This document shows, in pieces, positions 42,744 to 51,218 of a DNA stretch of 64,000 bases. The notes beneath the pieces are model-generated. The model was not told the DNA's origin. It searched no databases and saw only the letters and a list, made by a program, of their open reading frames with translations. The stretch is taken from positions 675,343 to 739,342 of the forward strand of contig NZ_QAJL01000003.1 in the NCBI RefSeq assembly GCF_003852525.1, read 5' to 3'. How positions within the stretch are numbered: position 1 is the first letter of the stretch; every line of letters starts with the position of its first letter. Both the position numbers and the translations under genes were made by a program. Source of the DNA: Pedobacter sp. KBW06 (GTDB taxonomy: Bacteria > Bacteroidota > Bacteroidia > Sphingobacteriales > Sphingobacteriaceae).

Positions 42744-45170
42744 TTATTCATTTCTTAAGCTTTTCACAGGGTTCTCCAAAGCGTTCTTTACCGTTTGAAT
42801 GCTCACCGTAATTCCGGTAACGAGCACCGTGAGCAGTCCGGCAAGGATAAAGATCCACCATTCTATCTCTGTGCGATAAGGGAAATTCTCCAGCCAGTTG
42901 TGCATGATCCACCAGGATAAAGGCGTTCCAATCAGAATGGCCAGTCCAACCCAGCGGATAAATTCCATATTGATCAGTTTCAAAATCTGCCATGGCTTGG
43001 CACCGGAGATCTTACGGATGGCGATTTCCTTGGTCCTCCTCAGCAACATCAGACTGGCTATCCCCAGAATCCCCAGACAAACAATAAAGATCGTCAGCCA
43101 GGTGAAGATCATGATGATCAGTCCGTAAGTCACATCGTCCTTATACTGGCGGTTAAAAAACTCATCCAGGAAGAAGGAATCAAATGAAGAATCCGGGAAA
43201 ACACTTTTATATTCCTGCTCCAGCATTCCTGCGATGGCTTTGGCATTGCCACCCTGAATTTTCACCGATACATATTTGAAATCCAGCATATTCCATGGGC
43301 TAAACATCAGGAAGATGACCGGCCGGAAGTTTTCTTTCAGCGAGAGGTGGTGGTAATCTTTGAGCACACCAACCACCTGATATTTCTTGTTCCCCTGCCC
43401 TTCCAGGTTGATAAAACCACCCACAGCCTCTTCTTCGTTTTTAAATCCAAAAAGCTTCATGGCGCTTTGGGTCAGGATCAGGGAATTGTCTTTATCCGCA
43501 GCAAAACTTTTTGAGAAATTCCTGCCTTTGACAATTTTCAATTGATAGGCATCAATAAAATCATAATCTACTCGGAACATTTCCGTCAGCACCGATACCT
43601 TTTCCGGATCATTGTCCCGCTGGTTGGCAATAAAGAAATCCACCATTTCTCCCGGAACGGCGCTCGACCTGCTCACCGACTTGACGCCTCCGATGGTTTT
43701 CATTTTTTCCGTGATCATTTCCAGTTTCGCTTCATAATCATCGGTCTTGGCCGGGGTTTTAAAGATCAGGGTTTGTGTAACATCCGCCCCCAGGTCTTTC
43801 CCCTGCATATAATCCATCTGTCTTCTGATGGTCACCGTAGAGACCACCAGTACAATTGCCGCGGTAAACTGGAAAATGATCAGCCCATGGCGCAGGCCTT
43901 TGCCCATGCCAACACGGAAAGACATCCTGTTCTTCAAGACTACGGCAATCTTTATTTTCCTCAGCACGAGGATCGGAACTGCACCTGTAATCAGTGTGCT
44001 CAGCAGGAAAATCAGAACCAGCAGGCCCCACACCAATGGGCGCTGCCAGAACTGACTGAACATTGGGGAATAATATAAATGCGTTAAAAAGGGAAGCGCA
44101 ATGACCATCAGGATCAGAAAAATCGAAACTGCGAGGAAATTGAGGATGAAGGATTCGATAAAGAACTGCACCATCATGTGTTTCATCTTACTGCCCACCA
44201 GTTTCCTCAGCCCGATCTCTCCGGCGCGTTCAATGGATTTGGAAGTCATGATATTGATGAAATTGACCCATCCTACAATCAGGATGATCAGGGCAAAGAC
44301 AAAGATAAAACGAACGTTCTGCTTGCTTCCTTTCACCTCAAATTCCATCGGTTTTAAAGGGTTCAGGTGAATATCCGCCAGGGGTACCATATGAATTTCC
44401 CAGCTTTTGTCCCTCATCGCATCTTCCGTCTTGAACTTTTCTGCCAGGGCCGGAAATTTCTTTTCAATCGTCCGGGCATCCGCTTCGCTATCCGTTTTCA
44501 CATAGGTATAAGCGGAATGTGTATACCAGAAATCTCTTTCAAACTGGCTGGTACTGGCATAGGAAATGATCATGTCCAGCTTCAGGTGAGACTGAGGTGG
44601 AAAATCTTCAAAAACACCCGTCACGGCACAATGGTATACTATTTTACGCGTGGTTACATCCAGTACTTTTCCTATCGGATCTGCATCTCCAAAGTATTTT
44701 TTTGCAGAGGAGGCCGAAATGGCAATGGTATTGGGCTCCTGCAAGACTTTTTGAGGATCTCCTTTTAATAAGGGAAAGGAAAAGAAGGTAAAGAAATTAC
44801 TGTCTGCAATCACCACCATTGGCTCCCGGTAAATCTTATCCTGATAGCGAACGATCCGTTCATTGTCTTTAAAGTTGACCCTTGTGATGGCTTTTACCTC
44901 CGAAAATTCTGCTTTCATTGCTCCGGCATAACCGAAAGAACTCGTTGCCCAGGAATCGGCTACCGTACCATTCAGGGTGAAATAAGATTCTGCCCGGTAT
45001 ATCCGGTCGCTGTTCTTATGGAAATCATCATAATGGCTTTCAAAATCCACATAGTTCATCAGGATCACAAATGCGCCCATAGAGATCACCAAACCGATCA
45101 GACTGATCAGGGTGTAAAATATGTTTTTCCGAAGGTTCCGGATGGCAATTTTTATATAGTGCTTGATCAT
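42744..45170 (-). CDS. ABC transporter permease (MacB/FtsX type)
   Basis: The 808-residue product has a double FtsX architecture with a first membrane segment at residues 18-40, a MacB-type periplasmic domain, and membrane segments around 285-420 and 675-795. It ends ENPVKSLRNE. Its start is 1 bp downstream of the ATPase gene's stop, so the two are translationally linked. It belongs to the family of tripartite exporters or lipoprotein-moving systems, with the HlyD-type protein at 45927-47183 as the periplasmic partner. Confidence 0.93.
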   Translation of the reverse strand: MIKHYIKIAIRNLRKNIFYTLISLIGLVISMGAFVILMNYVDFESHYDDFHKNSDRIYRAESYFTLNGTVADSWATSSFGYAGAMKAEFSEVKAITRVNFKDNERIVRYQDKIYREPMVVIADSNFFTFFSFPLLKGDPQKVLQEPNTIAISASSAKKYFGDADPIGKVLDVTTRKIVYHCAVTGVFEDFPPQSHLKLDMIISYASTSQFERDFWYTHSAYTYVKTDSEADARTIEKKFPALAEKFKTEDAMRDKSWEIHMVPLADIHLNPLKPMEFEVKGSKQNVRFIFVFALIILIVGWVNFINIMTSKSIERAGEIGLRKLVGSKMKHMMVQFFIESFILNFLAVSIFLILMVIALPFLTHLYYSPMFSQFWQRPLVWGLLVLIFLLSTLITGAVPILVLRKIKIAVVLKNRMSFRVGMGKGLRHGLIIFQFTAAIVLVVSTVTIRRQMDYMQGKDLGADVTQTLIFKTPAKTDDYEAKLEMITEKMKTIGGVKSVSRSSAVPGEMVDFFIANQRDNDPEKVSVLTEMFRVDYDFIDAYQLKIVKGRNFSKSFAADKDNSLILTQSAMKLFGFKNEEEAVGGFINLEGQGNKKYQVVGVLKDYHHLSLKENFRPVIFLMFSPWNMLDFKYVSVKIQGGNAKAIAGMLEQEYKSVFPDSSFDSFFLDEFFNRQYKDDVTYGLIIMIFTWLTIFIVCLGILGIASLMLLRRTKEIAIRKISGAKPWQILKLINMEFIRWVGLAILIGTPLSWWIMHNWLENFPYRTEIEWWIFILAGLLTVLVTGITVSIQTVKNALENPVKSLRNE

Positions 45171-45171
45171 C

Positions 45172-45849
45172 TTATGCCAATATATTTTCTGTAACCACTT
45201 GTCCGTCCAGCATCCTGATGATCCGGTGACTGTATTTCGCGTCGTGCTCCGAATGGGTCACCATGATGATCGTTGTTCCCTGCGCATTCAGGTCGGTCAT
45301 GAGCTGCATCACCTCATTGCCATTTACCGAGTCGAGGTTTCCCGTCGGCTCATCGGCCAGGATCAGCTTGGGTTCGTTAACCACGGCACGTGCCACGGCT
45401 ACCCTTTGCTGTTGTCCGCCCGACAATTGCTGGGGAAAATGGTTTCTCCTGTGCATCAGCTGCATTCGTTCTAAAACTTCGTCTACCCGCTTTTTTCTTT
45501 CTTTCTCTTTCAGTTTGGTATAAATCAAGGGCAGCTCTACATTTTCAAATACGGTGAGCTCATCAATCAGGTTGAAACTCTGGAATACAAAACCGATGTT
45601 TTCTGTCCGCAGGTCCGAGCGTTTATAGTCGCTAAATTTTGCCACCTCCGTGCCGTTAAAGAGGAAACTTCCTCCATCCAGGTCGTCGAGCAGACCGAGA
45701 ATATTCAACAGCGTGGATTTTCCGCAACCGGATGGTCCCATTACGGCTACAAACTCTCCTTTTTTTACTTCAAATGAAAGGTCATTTAAAGCAGTGGTTT
45801 CCAGCTCCTCAGAGCGATAGATCTTTTTAAGTTCAGTTATTTTAATCAC
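45172..45849 (-). CDS. ABC transporter ATP-binding protein (LolD/MacB type)
   Basis: The 225-residue product has Walker A GPSGCGKST, Q-loop FVFQSFNL, signature QLSGGQQQRVAVARA, Walker B LILADEPTGNLD and H-loop VTHSEHDA. All motifs are intact. It energises the adjacent FtsX-type permease. Confidence 0.95.
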   Translation of the reverse strand: MIKITELKKIYRSEELETTALNDLSFEVKKGEFVAVMGPSGCGKSTLLNILGLLDDLDGGSFLFNGTEVAKFSDYKRSDLRTENIGFVFQSFNLIDELTVFENVELPLIYTKLKEKERKKRVDEVLERMQLMHRRNHFPQQLSGGQQQRVAVARAVVNEPKLILADEPTGNLDSVNGNEVMQLMTDLNAQGTTIIMVTHSEHDAKYSHRIIRMLDGQVVTENILA

Positions 45850-45926
45850 GGTTCAGCTTTCTTTGTGTGGTTAGGTTGCTTATGCAATTTTATATTTTTT
45901 TAACTCAGTTTATTCATTTCCTTTGA

Positions 45927-47183
45927 TTAATCTCCATTCAGCACCAGTTCCTGCATCTCCCCATAGGCTTCATATCCGGAAATAATCACCCTATCACCGG
46001 AAACAAGTCCCGATTTCAGCTCATAAAATTCAGGGTTCTGCCGGCCGATCCTGAGGTCGGTACGCTGTGCAGTCTTTCCATCCTTACTCAGTTTGAAGAT
46101 CCAGTTTCCTCCTGTTTTCTGGTAAAAACCTCCCCGGGGAAGCAGCAATGCGTTCGTCGCATCACTCAAAGCAAGTCGTACCTGCAGGTTTTGCCCTCTT
46201 CTAATGCCTTCCGGCGTTTCGCCAACGAATTCCAGATCCACCTGGAACTTTCCCTGAAGCACCTGTGTAAAAATCTTCTTCACCTTTAACATGGTCTTTT
46301 TGTTGTTGAAACTAAATTCTGCCTGTAAACCCGGAAAGATTCTGGAGATGTAATGTTCATCAATCTCTGCACGAACTTTAAATCCGCTGATCACATCGAT
46401 CTGTCCCAGCCTTTCCCCTTTATTTTTATTCTGACCAATCTCTGCATCCAGGGAAGTCAGCTGTCCCGATACCGGTGCCCTTACCGTCAGGTCTTCCACT
46501 TTCTTACGCATCACCGCCAAAGCATTTTGTGTACGCTGGAAAGACTGCGCACTCTGGTAGAGCTCCTGTTTGGTCAGTGTGGAATCCTGTTTCAGGATCT
46601 GTGCGGTGAGTTTTTTCTTTTTTACCTGGTAATTGTAGGCAATCTGACTTTGTTTAAATTCCTGAGCGGCAATCATCTTTTGGTCGAACAGCTTTTTGTT
46701 CAACAGGTAAGTCCTTTCCGCTTCCTCCCAGGAGCTCTCCACATCTGCCATCTGGTTTAATTTTCCGATGGTATTCTGTTGTGCTGCATTTCTGGAGATC
46801 TGCATTTGGGTGAGCAGGTTAAATACTGCTGTCTCCTGGTTCGCCAGGCTCAGCTCAAGGTCTGTATTGGACAACCTTAAAATTGCTTCTCCTTTTTTCA
46901 GGAAAGCCCCGTCTTCGACAAATTTCTCTTCCAGCCTCCCTCCTTCTGCTGCATCCAGGTAAATGGAAGTGATGGGCATCACCACGCCATTCACCGGAAT
47001 GAACTCCTGAAAAGGGCCTTTCCTGACGTCGGCAATCACCAGGTTGGAAAACTCCACTTTTACCCGGCTTTTACCTGAGCCCAACAGGTATCCGGAAGCC
47101 ATTAATCCGACGATCAGCACCGCTCCTCCAAGGAGGGCGATCCGCTTAAAACTCCAACGCTTTTTGTGTACAACTGTATCCAA
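45927..47183 (-). CDS. HlyD-family periplasmic adaptor of MacA type
   Basis: The 418-residue product has one N-terminal membrane anchor (about residues 13-32). A barrel-lipoyl part (FIPVNGVVMPITSIYLDAAEGG), a long coiled-coil of about 130 residues, then VRAPVSGQLTSLDAEIG and beta domains follow. It should link the inner-membrane ABC permease to an outer-membrane channel. It is the first gene of the three-gene export operon, 77 bp upstream of the ATPase gene. Confidence 0.92.
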   Translation of the reverse strand: MDTVVHKKRWSFKRIALLGGAVLIVGLMASGYLLGSGKSRVKVEFSNLVIADVRKGPFQEFIPVNGVVMPITSIYLDAAEGGRLEEKFVEDGAFLKKGEAILRLSNTDLELSLANQETAVFNLLTQMQISRNAAQQNTIGKLNQMADVESSWEEAERTYLLNKKLFDQKMIAAQEFKQSQIAYNYQVKKKKLTAQILKQDSTLTKQELYQSAQSFQRTQNALAVMRKKVEDLTVRAPVSGQLTSLDAEIGQNKNKGERLGQIDVISGFKVRAEIDEHYISRIFPGLQAEFSFNNKKTMLKVKKIFTQVLQGKFQVDLEFVGETPEGIRRGQNLQVRLALSDATNALLLPRGGFYQKTGGNWIFKLSKDGKTAQRTDLRIGRQNPEFYELKSGLVSGDRVIISGYEAYGEMQELVLNGD

Positions 47184-47226
47184 GATCTTATAAATTTAAA
47201 AAGGGAATTATCCTGATTTATTACTT

Positions 47227-47243
47227 CATAAAAGCCATACCAA
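47227..47243 (-). promoter_or_regulatory. Degenerate sigma-54-like promoter of the export operon
   Basis: The minus strand reads TTGGTATG-N4-TTATG. It matches six of eight positions of the -24 element TTGGCACG, but the important GC of the -12 element is AT here. It sits about 30 bp before the adaptor gene's start after allowing for the start site, and about 100 bp from the palindrome at 47306. The call rests on the divergent NtrC-type activator gene more than on sequence quality. Confidence 0.3.
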
Positions 47244-47305
47244 CAAAATAAAACACTATAAAACAAGAAGTTAAATAAAAAACCAGCATAATTAGCCGTT
47301 CGCAT

Positions 47306-47324
47306 CCGAACAATTGCTGTTCGG
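47306..47324. promoter_or_regulatory. Palindrome, candidate response-regulator binding site
   Basis: CCGAACA and TGTTCGG flank ATTGC, giving a perfect 7-bp inverted repeat. It lies midway between the divergent export operon and the NtrC-type regulator gene, at a distance usual for an enhancer site of such regulators. Confidence 0.55.
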
Positions 47325-47430
47325 TTTCGGTACAGTAGTTTTCCTTCTTTTTTCAAAAAATAACGTTGCTAAGCGTTTCATTAAACAGTATACTTGTAAT
47401 CGCCCTTTTTAAGACAATTCATTTTCATTT

Positions 47431-48774
47431 ATGCAGCTTAAAAACAGATCTATTTTAGTGGTTGATGACGATCCGGATGTACTCACTGCCGTTAGGCTTT
47501 TATTGAACACTGAAGTTGGGGAAGTCGTCACGGAAAAGAATCCGGAACAGCTTCCTTCCCTGCTCTCTGCCAGGCACTTTGACCTGATCCTTTTAGACAT
47601 GAATTTCAAAAGTGCCATTAACAATGGAAATGAAGGTTTTTTCTGGCTGAATAAAATAAAGGCGATGGCCGCTGATACCAGGGTGATCATGATTACCGCC
47701 TATGGCGATATTGACCTGGCCATACAGTCATTAAAAAACGGGGCTTCCGACTTTGTTGTCAAACCCTGGCATAATGAAAAATTACTGAACACCATCAGCG
47801 AAGCGCTGGATAAAAAAGAAAAAACAAAGACCAAAGTTTTGGACAACAGCCAGGGCATCAGCAGCGATCTGATCGGTAAATCGGATGTCATGCAGGATAT
47901 CTTTTATAAGATCAGCCGTATTGCCCCCACTGATGCCAATATCCTTATCCTCGGGGAGAACGGTACCGGTAAAGACCTGATTGCAAAGGCCATTCACCAG
48001 CAATCTTTAAGGGCAAAAAAGCCATTCGTTAAAGTAGACATCGGTTCTCTTACAGAAGGTCTTTTTGAGAGCGAACTCTTCGGACATAAAAAGGGAGCTT
48101 ATACCGATGCCCGGGAAGACCGGACCGGTCGTTTTGAAGCTGCAGATACCGGCACCTTATTTCTGGACGAAATCGGGAACATCAGCTTACAGCAGCAGGC
48201 CAAGCTGTTGAGCGTGCTGCAAAACAGGCAGGTGACCAGGATCGGAAGTAACGATGCGGTTCCTGTAGACATCAGGCTCATCTGTGCCACCAATGTGGAG
48301 ATCCGGGAACTGGCCAGCGACGACCGCTTCCGTAAAGACCTGATCTACAGAATCAATACCGTAGAAATTATTGTACCACCTTTAAGGAAACGCGGAAAAG
48401 ATGTATTGCTTCTGGCCAGACATTTTGCGAAAGTCTATGCAGATAAATACTTTAAATCTCCGGTCGACTTTGAGGAGTCTGCTATGGATAAGCTCTTACA
48501 ATATTCCTTCCCCGGAAATGTAAGGGAATTACAATATACCATAGAACGTGCGGTCATCATGGCGGAAGGCACGGTGCTGAAAGACAGCGACCTGGTTTTT
48601 TCTCCCATAGAAACGGTAATCCCTGTTCATGAAGACCTGAGTTTGAAATCATTGGAAAAGAATGCCATCCTGCAGGTGATTGAGAGGAATCGCGGAAACA
48701 TCACCTGGGCCGCGAAAGAACTTGGCATTACCAGGAACGCATTGTACCGCAGGCTGAGCAAATATGACATTTAA
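47431..48774 (+). CDS. Sigma-54-dependent response regulator (NtrC family)
   Basis: The 447-residue product has a receiver domain (VDDDPD, phospho-acceptor Asp in LILLDMNF, Lys in VVKPW), an AAA+ domain (Walker A GENGTGKD, Walker B GTLFLDEIG) and a Fis-type C-terminal HTH (WAAKELGITRNALYRRLSKY). The sigma-54-contact loop reads GAYTDA rather than the classical GAFTGA, a variant common in this phylum as far as I recall. It likely regulates the divergent ABC export operon. The downstream kinase gene overlaps it by 11 bp. Confidence 0.95.
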   Translation: MQLKNRSILVVDDDPDVLTAVRLLLNTEVGEVVTEKNPEQLPSLLSARHFDLILLDMNFKSAINNGNEGFFWLNKIKAMAADTRVIMITAYGDIDLAIQSLKNGASDFVVKPWHNEKLLNTISEALDKKEKTKTKVLDNSQGISSDLIGKSDVMQDIFYKISRIAPTDANILILGENGTGKDLIAKAIHQQSLRAKKPFVKVDIGSLTEGLFESELFGHKKGAYTDAREDRTGRFEAADTGTLFLDEIGNISLQQQAKLLSVLQNRQVTRIGSNDAVPVDIRLICATNVEIRELASDDRFRKDLIYRINTVEIIVPPLRKRGKDVLLLARHFAKVYADKYFKSPVDFEESAMDKLLQYSFPGNVRELQYTIERAVIMAEGTVLKDSDLVFSPIETVIPVHEDLSLKSLEKNAILQVIERNRGNITWAAKELGITRNALYRRLSKYDI

Positions 48775-50104
48775 ACACCTGATCTGGCGAACCCTCTGGC
48801 GCATAACGCTCCTGTTTATCCCCCTTGCTGCCGCTTCGTATTGCCTGGTACAAGGCTGGTACTCCTGGCTGATCCCTTTGTCGATCCTGATCATTTACCT
48901 TGTGATTGCAGGCTATAGGTCACAACTGAAAATATACCGGGAATTTGAACATTTTGTAGAATCCGTCCGGTATCAGGACTTCTCCCTTCATTTTGAGGTG
49001 CAGCATGCTCCACAGGAACTGAAACAGCTCAGAAAAGGATTTAACGACATTAACGCTGCTTTTAAACAGATCTCCAGAGAAAAAGAAACACAATATCAAT
49101 ACCTGAAGAAAATCCTGGAGTTGATCGATACCGGCATCTTATCCTATCAGACAGAGAACGGAGAAGTGATCTGGATGAATGAATCTCTAAAAGAGATGCT
49201 GCAGATTCCTTATTTAAAAACCATCACTTCCCTTGGTCAGAGAGATGAAAAATTACATCAGGAGATCATTTCTTTAAAATCCGGGGAGTCTAAAATTGCC
49301 GGAATCCAAAACGGGGATCAGCATTTGAAGGTATTGCTTTCCGCTACTGCCTTTCAAACCGGCGCTTTAAAATTTCAGGTGATTGCCTTTCAGAACATCA
49401 ACGAAGTGCTGGATGAAACCGAAGCAAAAGCATGGCAGAAATTATTGGGGGTATTGACCCATGAGCTCATGAATTCCATTGCCCCCATCTCCTCTTTGGC
49501 GGGAACACTGAAAAACCGGCTTTCCACTTTAGAAAGAACGCCCCCTTATACCGGGATCTTTGAAGACATGGAAACGGGAATTGAAACCATACAGAGAAGG
49601 AGCCAGGGTTTATTGAGGTTTGCAGAAACCTATAGAAATCTGAATAAAACGGCTGCTCCGGTCATGGAGCAGGTGCAGGTGAGGTCATTGCTGGAAAACA
49701 TCTATCAGCTGATGCAGCCCACACTACTGCAAAAGAACATTGAACTGGAACTGATCCTTGCAGATGCAAAACTGCTGATCAAAGCAGACCATGCTTTAAT
49801 GGAGCAGGTGCTCATTAACCTCTTGCTCAATGCAGTAGATGCTTTAAAAGATCAGGCCAATCCTAAAATCATACTTTCTGCCGAAAGCAATGAGAAAGGC
49901 AAGGTAGCCATAAGGGTAACCGATAATGGCTGTGGGATTCCGCCGGAAATGACCGACAGCATATTTGTCCCTTTCTTCAGCACCAAAAAATCAGGCGGAG
50001 GGATTGGCCTTCCCTTATGTAAACAAATTGTGATGCTCCACCATGGGCAAATCCAGTTCCATTCTGTAGCAGGTTTGGGCTCCAGTTTCATCATTTCATT
50101 ATAG
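48764..50104 (+). CDS. Membrane histidine kinase
   Basis: The 446-residue product has a short two-helix membrane anchor (residues about 10-50) with almost no periplasmic loop. A linker and a PAS-like domain (about 115-225) follow. Then come the phospho-acceptor in LTHELMNSIAPI and an ATPase domain (LINLLLNAVDAL, VTDNGCGIPPEM, KSGGGIGLPLCKQIV). The tiny loop suggests it senses something in the membrane or through a partner such as the ABC permease. It overlaps the response regulator gene by 11 bp, so they are a pair. Confidence 0.93.
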   Translation: MTFKHLIWRTLWRITLLFIPLAAASYCLVQGWYSWLIPLSILIIYLVIAGYRSQLKIYREFEHFVESVRYQDFSLHFEVQHAPQELKQLRKGFNDINAAFKQISREKETQYQYLKKILELIDTGILSYQTENGEVIWMNESLKEMLQIPYLKTITSLGQRDEKLHQEIISLKSGESKIAGIQNGDQHLKVLLSATAFQTGALKFQVIAFQNINEVLDETEAKAWQKLLGVLTHELMNSIAPISSLAGTLKNRLSTLERTPPYTGIFEDMETGIETIQRRSQGLLRFAETYRNLNKTAAPVMEQVQVRSLLENIYQLMQPTLLQKNIELELILADAKLLIKADHALMEQVLINLLLNAVDALKDQANPKIILSAESNEKGKVAIRVTDNGCGIPPEMTDSIFVPFFSTKKSGGGIGLPLCKQIVMLHHGQIQFHSVAGLGSSFIISL

Positions 50105-50238
50105 TCCTTTTTGTCTGTTAAATTCCTGCTCGGTAACAGGCCGGAAACAGCCTGGGAACAACTTGCCGGAACACCCGAAAATGACCCGGTTTATACAGGT
50201 TGCTTACCCGCCTTTAACACGCTTTCAAGCGGGTGTGC

Positions 50239-50260
50239 ACCGAGTATAGACCGAGTATAG
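50239..50260. repeat. Tandem 11-bp repeat, two copies
   Basis: ACCGAGTATAG occurs twice without a gap and is followed by a third partial ACC. The neighbouring GGGTGTGC and ACCCTGG are also GC-rich. Only two copies are present, so it is not a CRISPR. Confidence 0.8.
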
Positions 50261-50505
50261 ACCCTGGTTAGAGCCTGTATAGTTTGGCGCAGGTATTTAC
50301 CAGTCCCGAAGCTGAATTCCAGCTGGTTTTGGATTGCTTTTTTACAACAGAATTTTATCTAAGAATTGTTTGATTTTATTGATAATCCTGCCAGGTCTTT
50401 ACACCTTGTACGATCCTGAATAAATCTGACAGCAGGTCTGATACGGTTTTCACTTTACCGTACTTTACAGTATTGGGAACCGCAGCGATTGGTCCGGGAA
50501 CAGAA

Positions 50506-50567
50506 ACACCCGGCAGGTTTCCTGAACAACAGAATTTTCCTGTTGAACAACGTTTGATGCCGGGTGT
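50506..50567. repeat. Inverted repeat with 42-nt loop
   Basis: Perfect 10-bp arms ACACCCGGCA and TGCCGGGTGT enclose a loop containing CAACAG/CTGTTG. It could fold into a branched hairpin near the 3' end of the TPR gene and might act as its terminator. Confidence 0.6.
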
Positions 50568-50581
50568 AGAAAATAATTTGT

Positions 50582-51079
50582 TTAAGGTTGTTCTTTCAGG
50601 TTTACATTGGCGCTTAAGAAATCCAGGTATTTCTCTTCTTCCCCTTCAAAGATTTCTTCAGGATCCAACAGATAAGCCCTAAGCAGGAACTCTTTGGCCC
50701 GCTCCGGATCGGCTTGCTCCAGGTAACATTCCCCTAATCTCAACATGATAAAAGGATTGGAATATACGTTTTCCTCTACATTGCTTTTTGCCGTCAGAAA
50801 GTACGTCAATGCAGTTTCAAAATCATCCTGCAGGAAATAAGCATCTCCAATAGAGGCATTCAGCCAAACACTTTGAATATAATGATTTTGTGGTTCAGGA
50901 ATCAGGGCCAGTGCCTCTTCCCAGCTGGCTACAGCGCCATCAAAATCTTCTTCATCTATACAGTCGTTTCCAGCTTCTGAAAGCGCATCAATTTTTGTCA
51001 ACACTTCATTGGAAAGCTCAGGAAAAGCTCCCTTTATTTCATCTTCGTTCATGATCTGATCTTTAAGTTCTTGCAGCAT
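50582..51079 (-). CDS. TPR protein, acidic
   Basis: The 165-residue soluble product has three TPR units from residue 35 on (AGNDCIDEEDFDGAVASWEEALALIP, LNASIGDAYFLQDDFETALTYFLTA, LRLGECYLEQADPERAKEFLLRAY). It is very acidic and has no signal peptide. A Met nine codons in (MNEDEIKG) is an equally likely start. The partner is unknown. It stands alone, divergent from the AsmA-like gene. Confidence 0.82.
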   Translation of the reverse strand: MLQELKDQIMNEDEIKGAFPELSNEVLTKIDALSEAGNDCIDEEDFDGAVASWEEALALIPEPQNHYIQSVWLNASIGDAYFLQDDFETALTYFLTAKSNVEENVYSNPFIMLRLGECYLEQADPERAKEFLLRAYLLDPEEIFEGEEEKYLDFLSANVNLKEQP

Positions 51080-51218
51080 TCTGAGAATGCCATTTTAATA
51101 AATACAATAATCGGGTTTTAGTTTCCGTAAAACAAGCAGCACTCCGTTTTCATAACTATGCATTTTAAGCTTTTAAAGAATTACCTTTGTTCCCAATATA
51201 TATTAACATCATTATCTT

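Larger units (their letters stand above)
50105..50581. other. Intergenic region of 477 bp rich in short repeats
   Basis: No convincing gene is present. It holds a tandem pair of the 11-mer ACCGAGTATAG (50239-50260), a CGCTT/AAGCG hairpin (50220-50231), and two copies of ACAACAGAATTTT (50344 and 50527). A 10-bp inverted repeat ACACCCGGCA/TGCCGGGTGT (50506-50515 and 50558-50567) encloses a second inverted repeat. It looks like a family of extragenic repeats or a small structured RNA. Confidence 0.5.

Noticed and set aside
47114..47356. An 80-residue minus-strand frame over the promoter region
   Set aside because: It overlaps the adaptor gene's start and the palindrome and has no family match.
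50239..50260. CRISPR-like repeat
   Set aside because: Only two 11-bp copies with no spacers and no cas genes.
50473..50682. A 69-residue frame in the repeat-rich region
   Set aside because: It spans the inverted repeats and runs into the TPR gene; composition is not protein-like.
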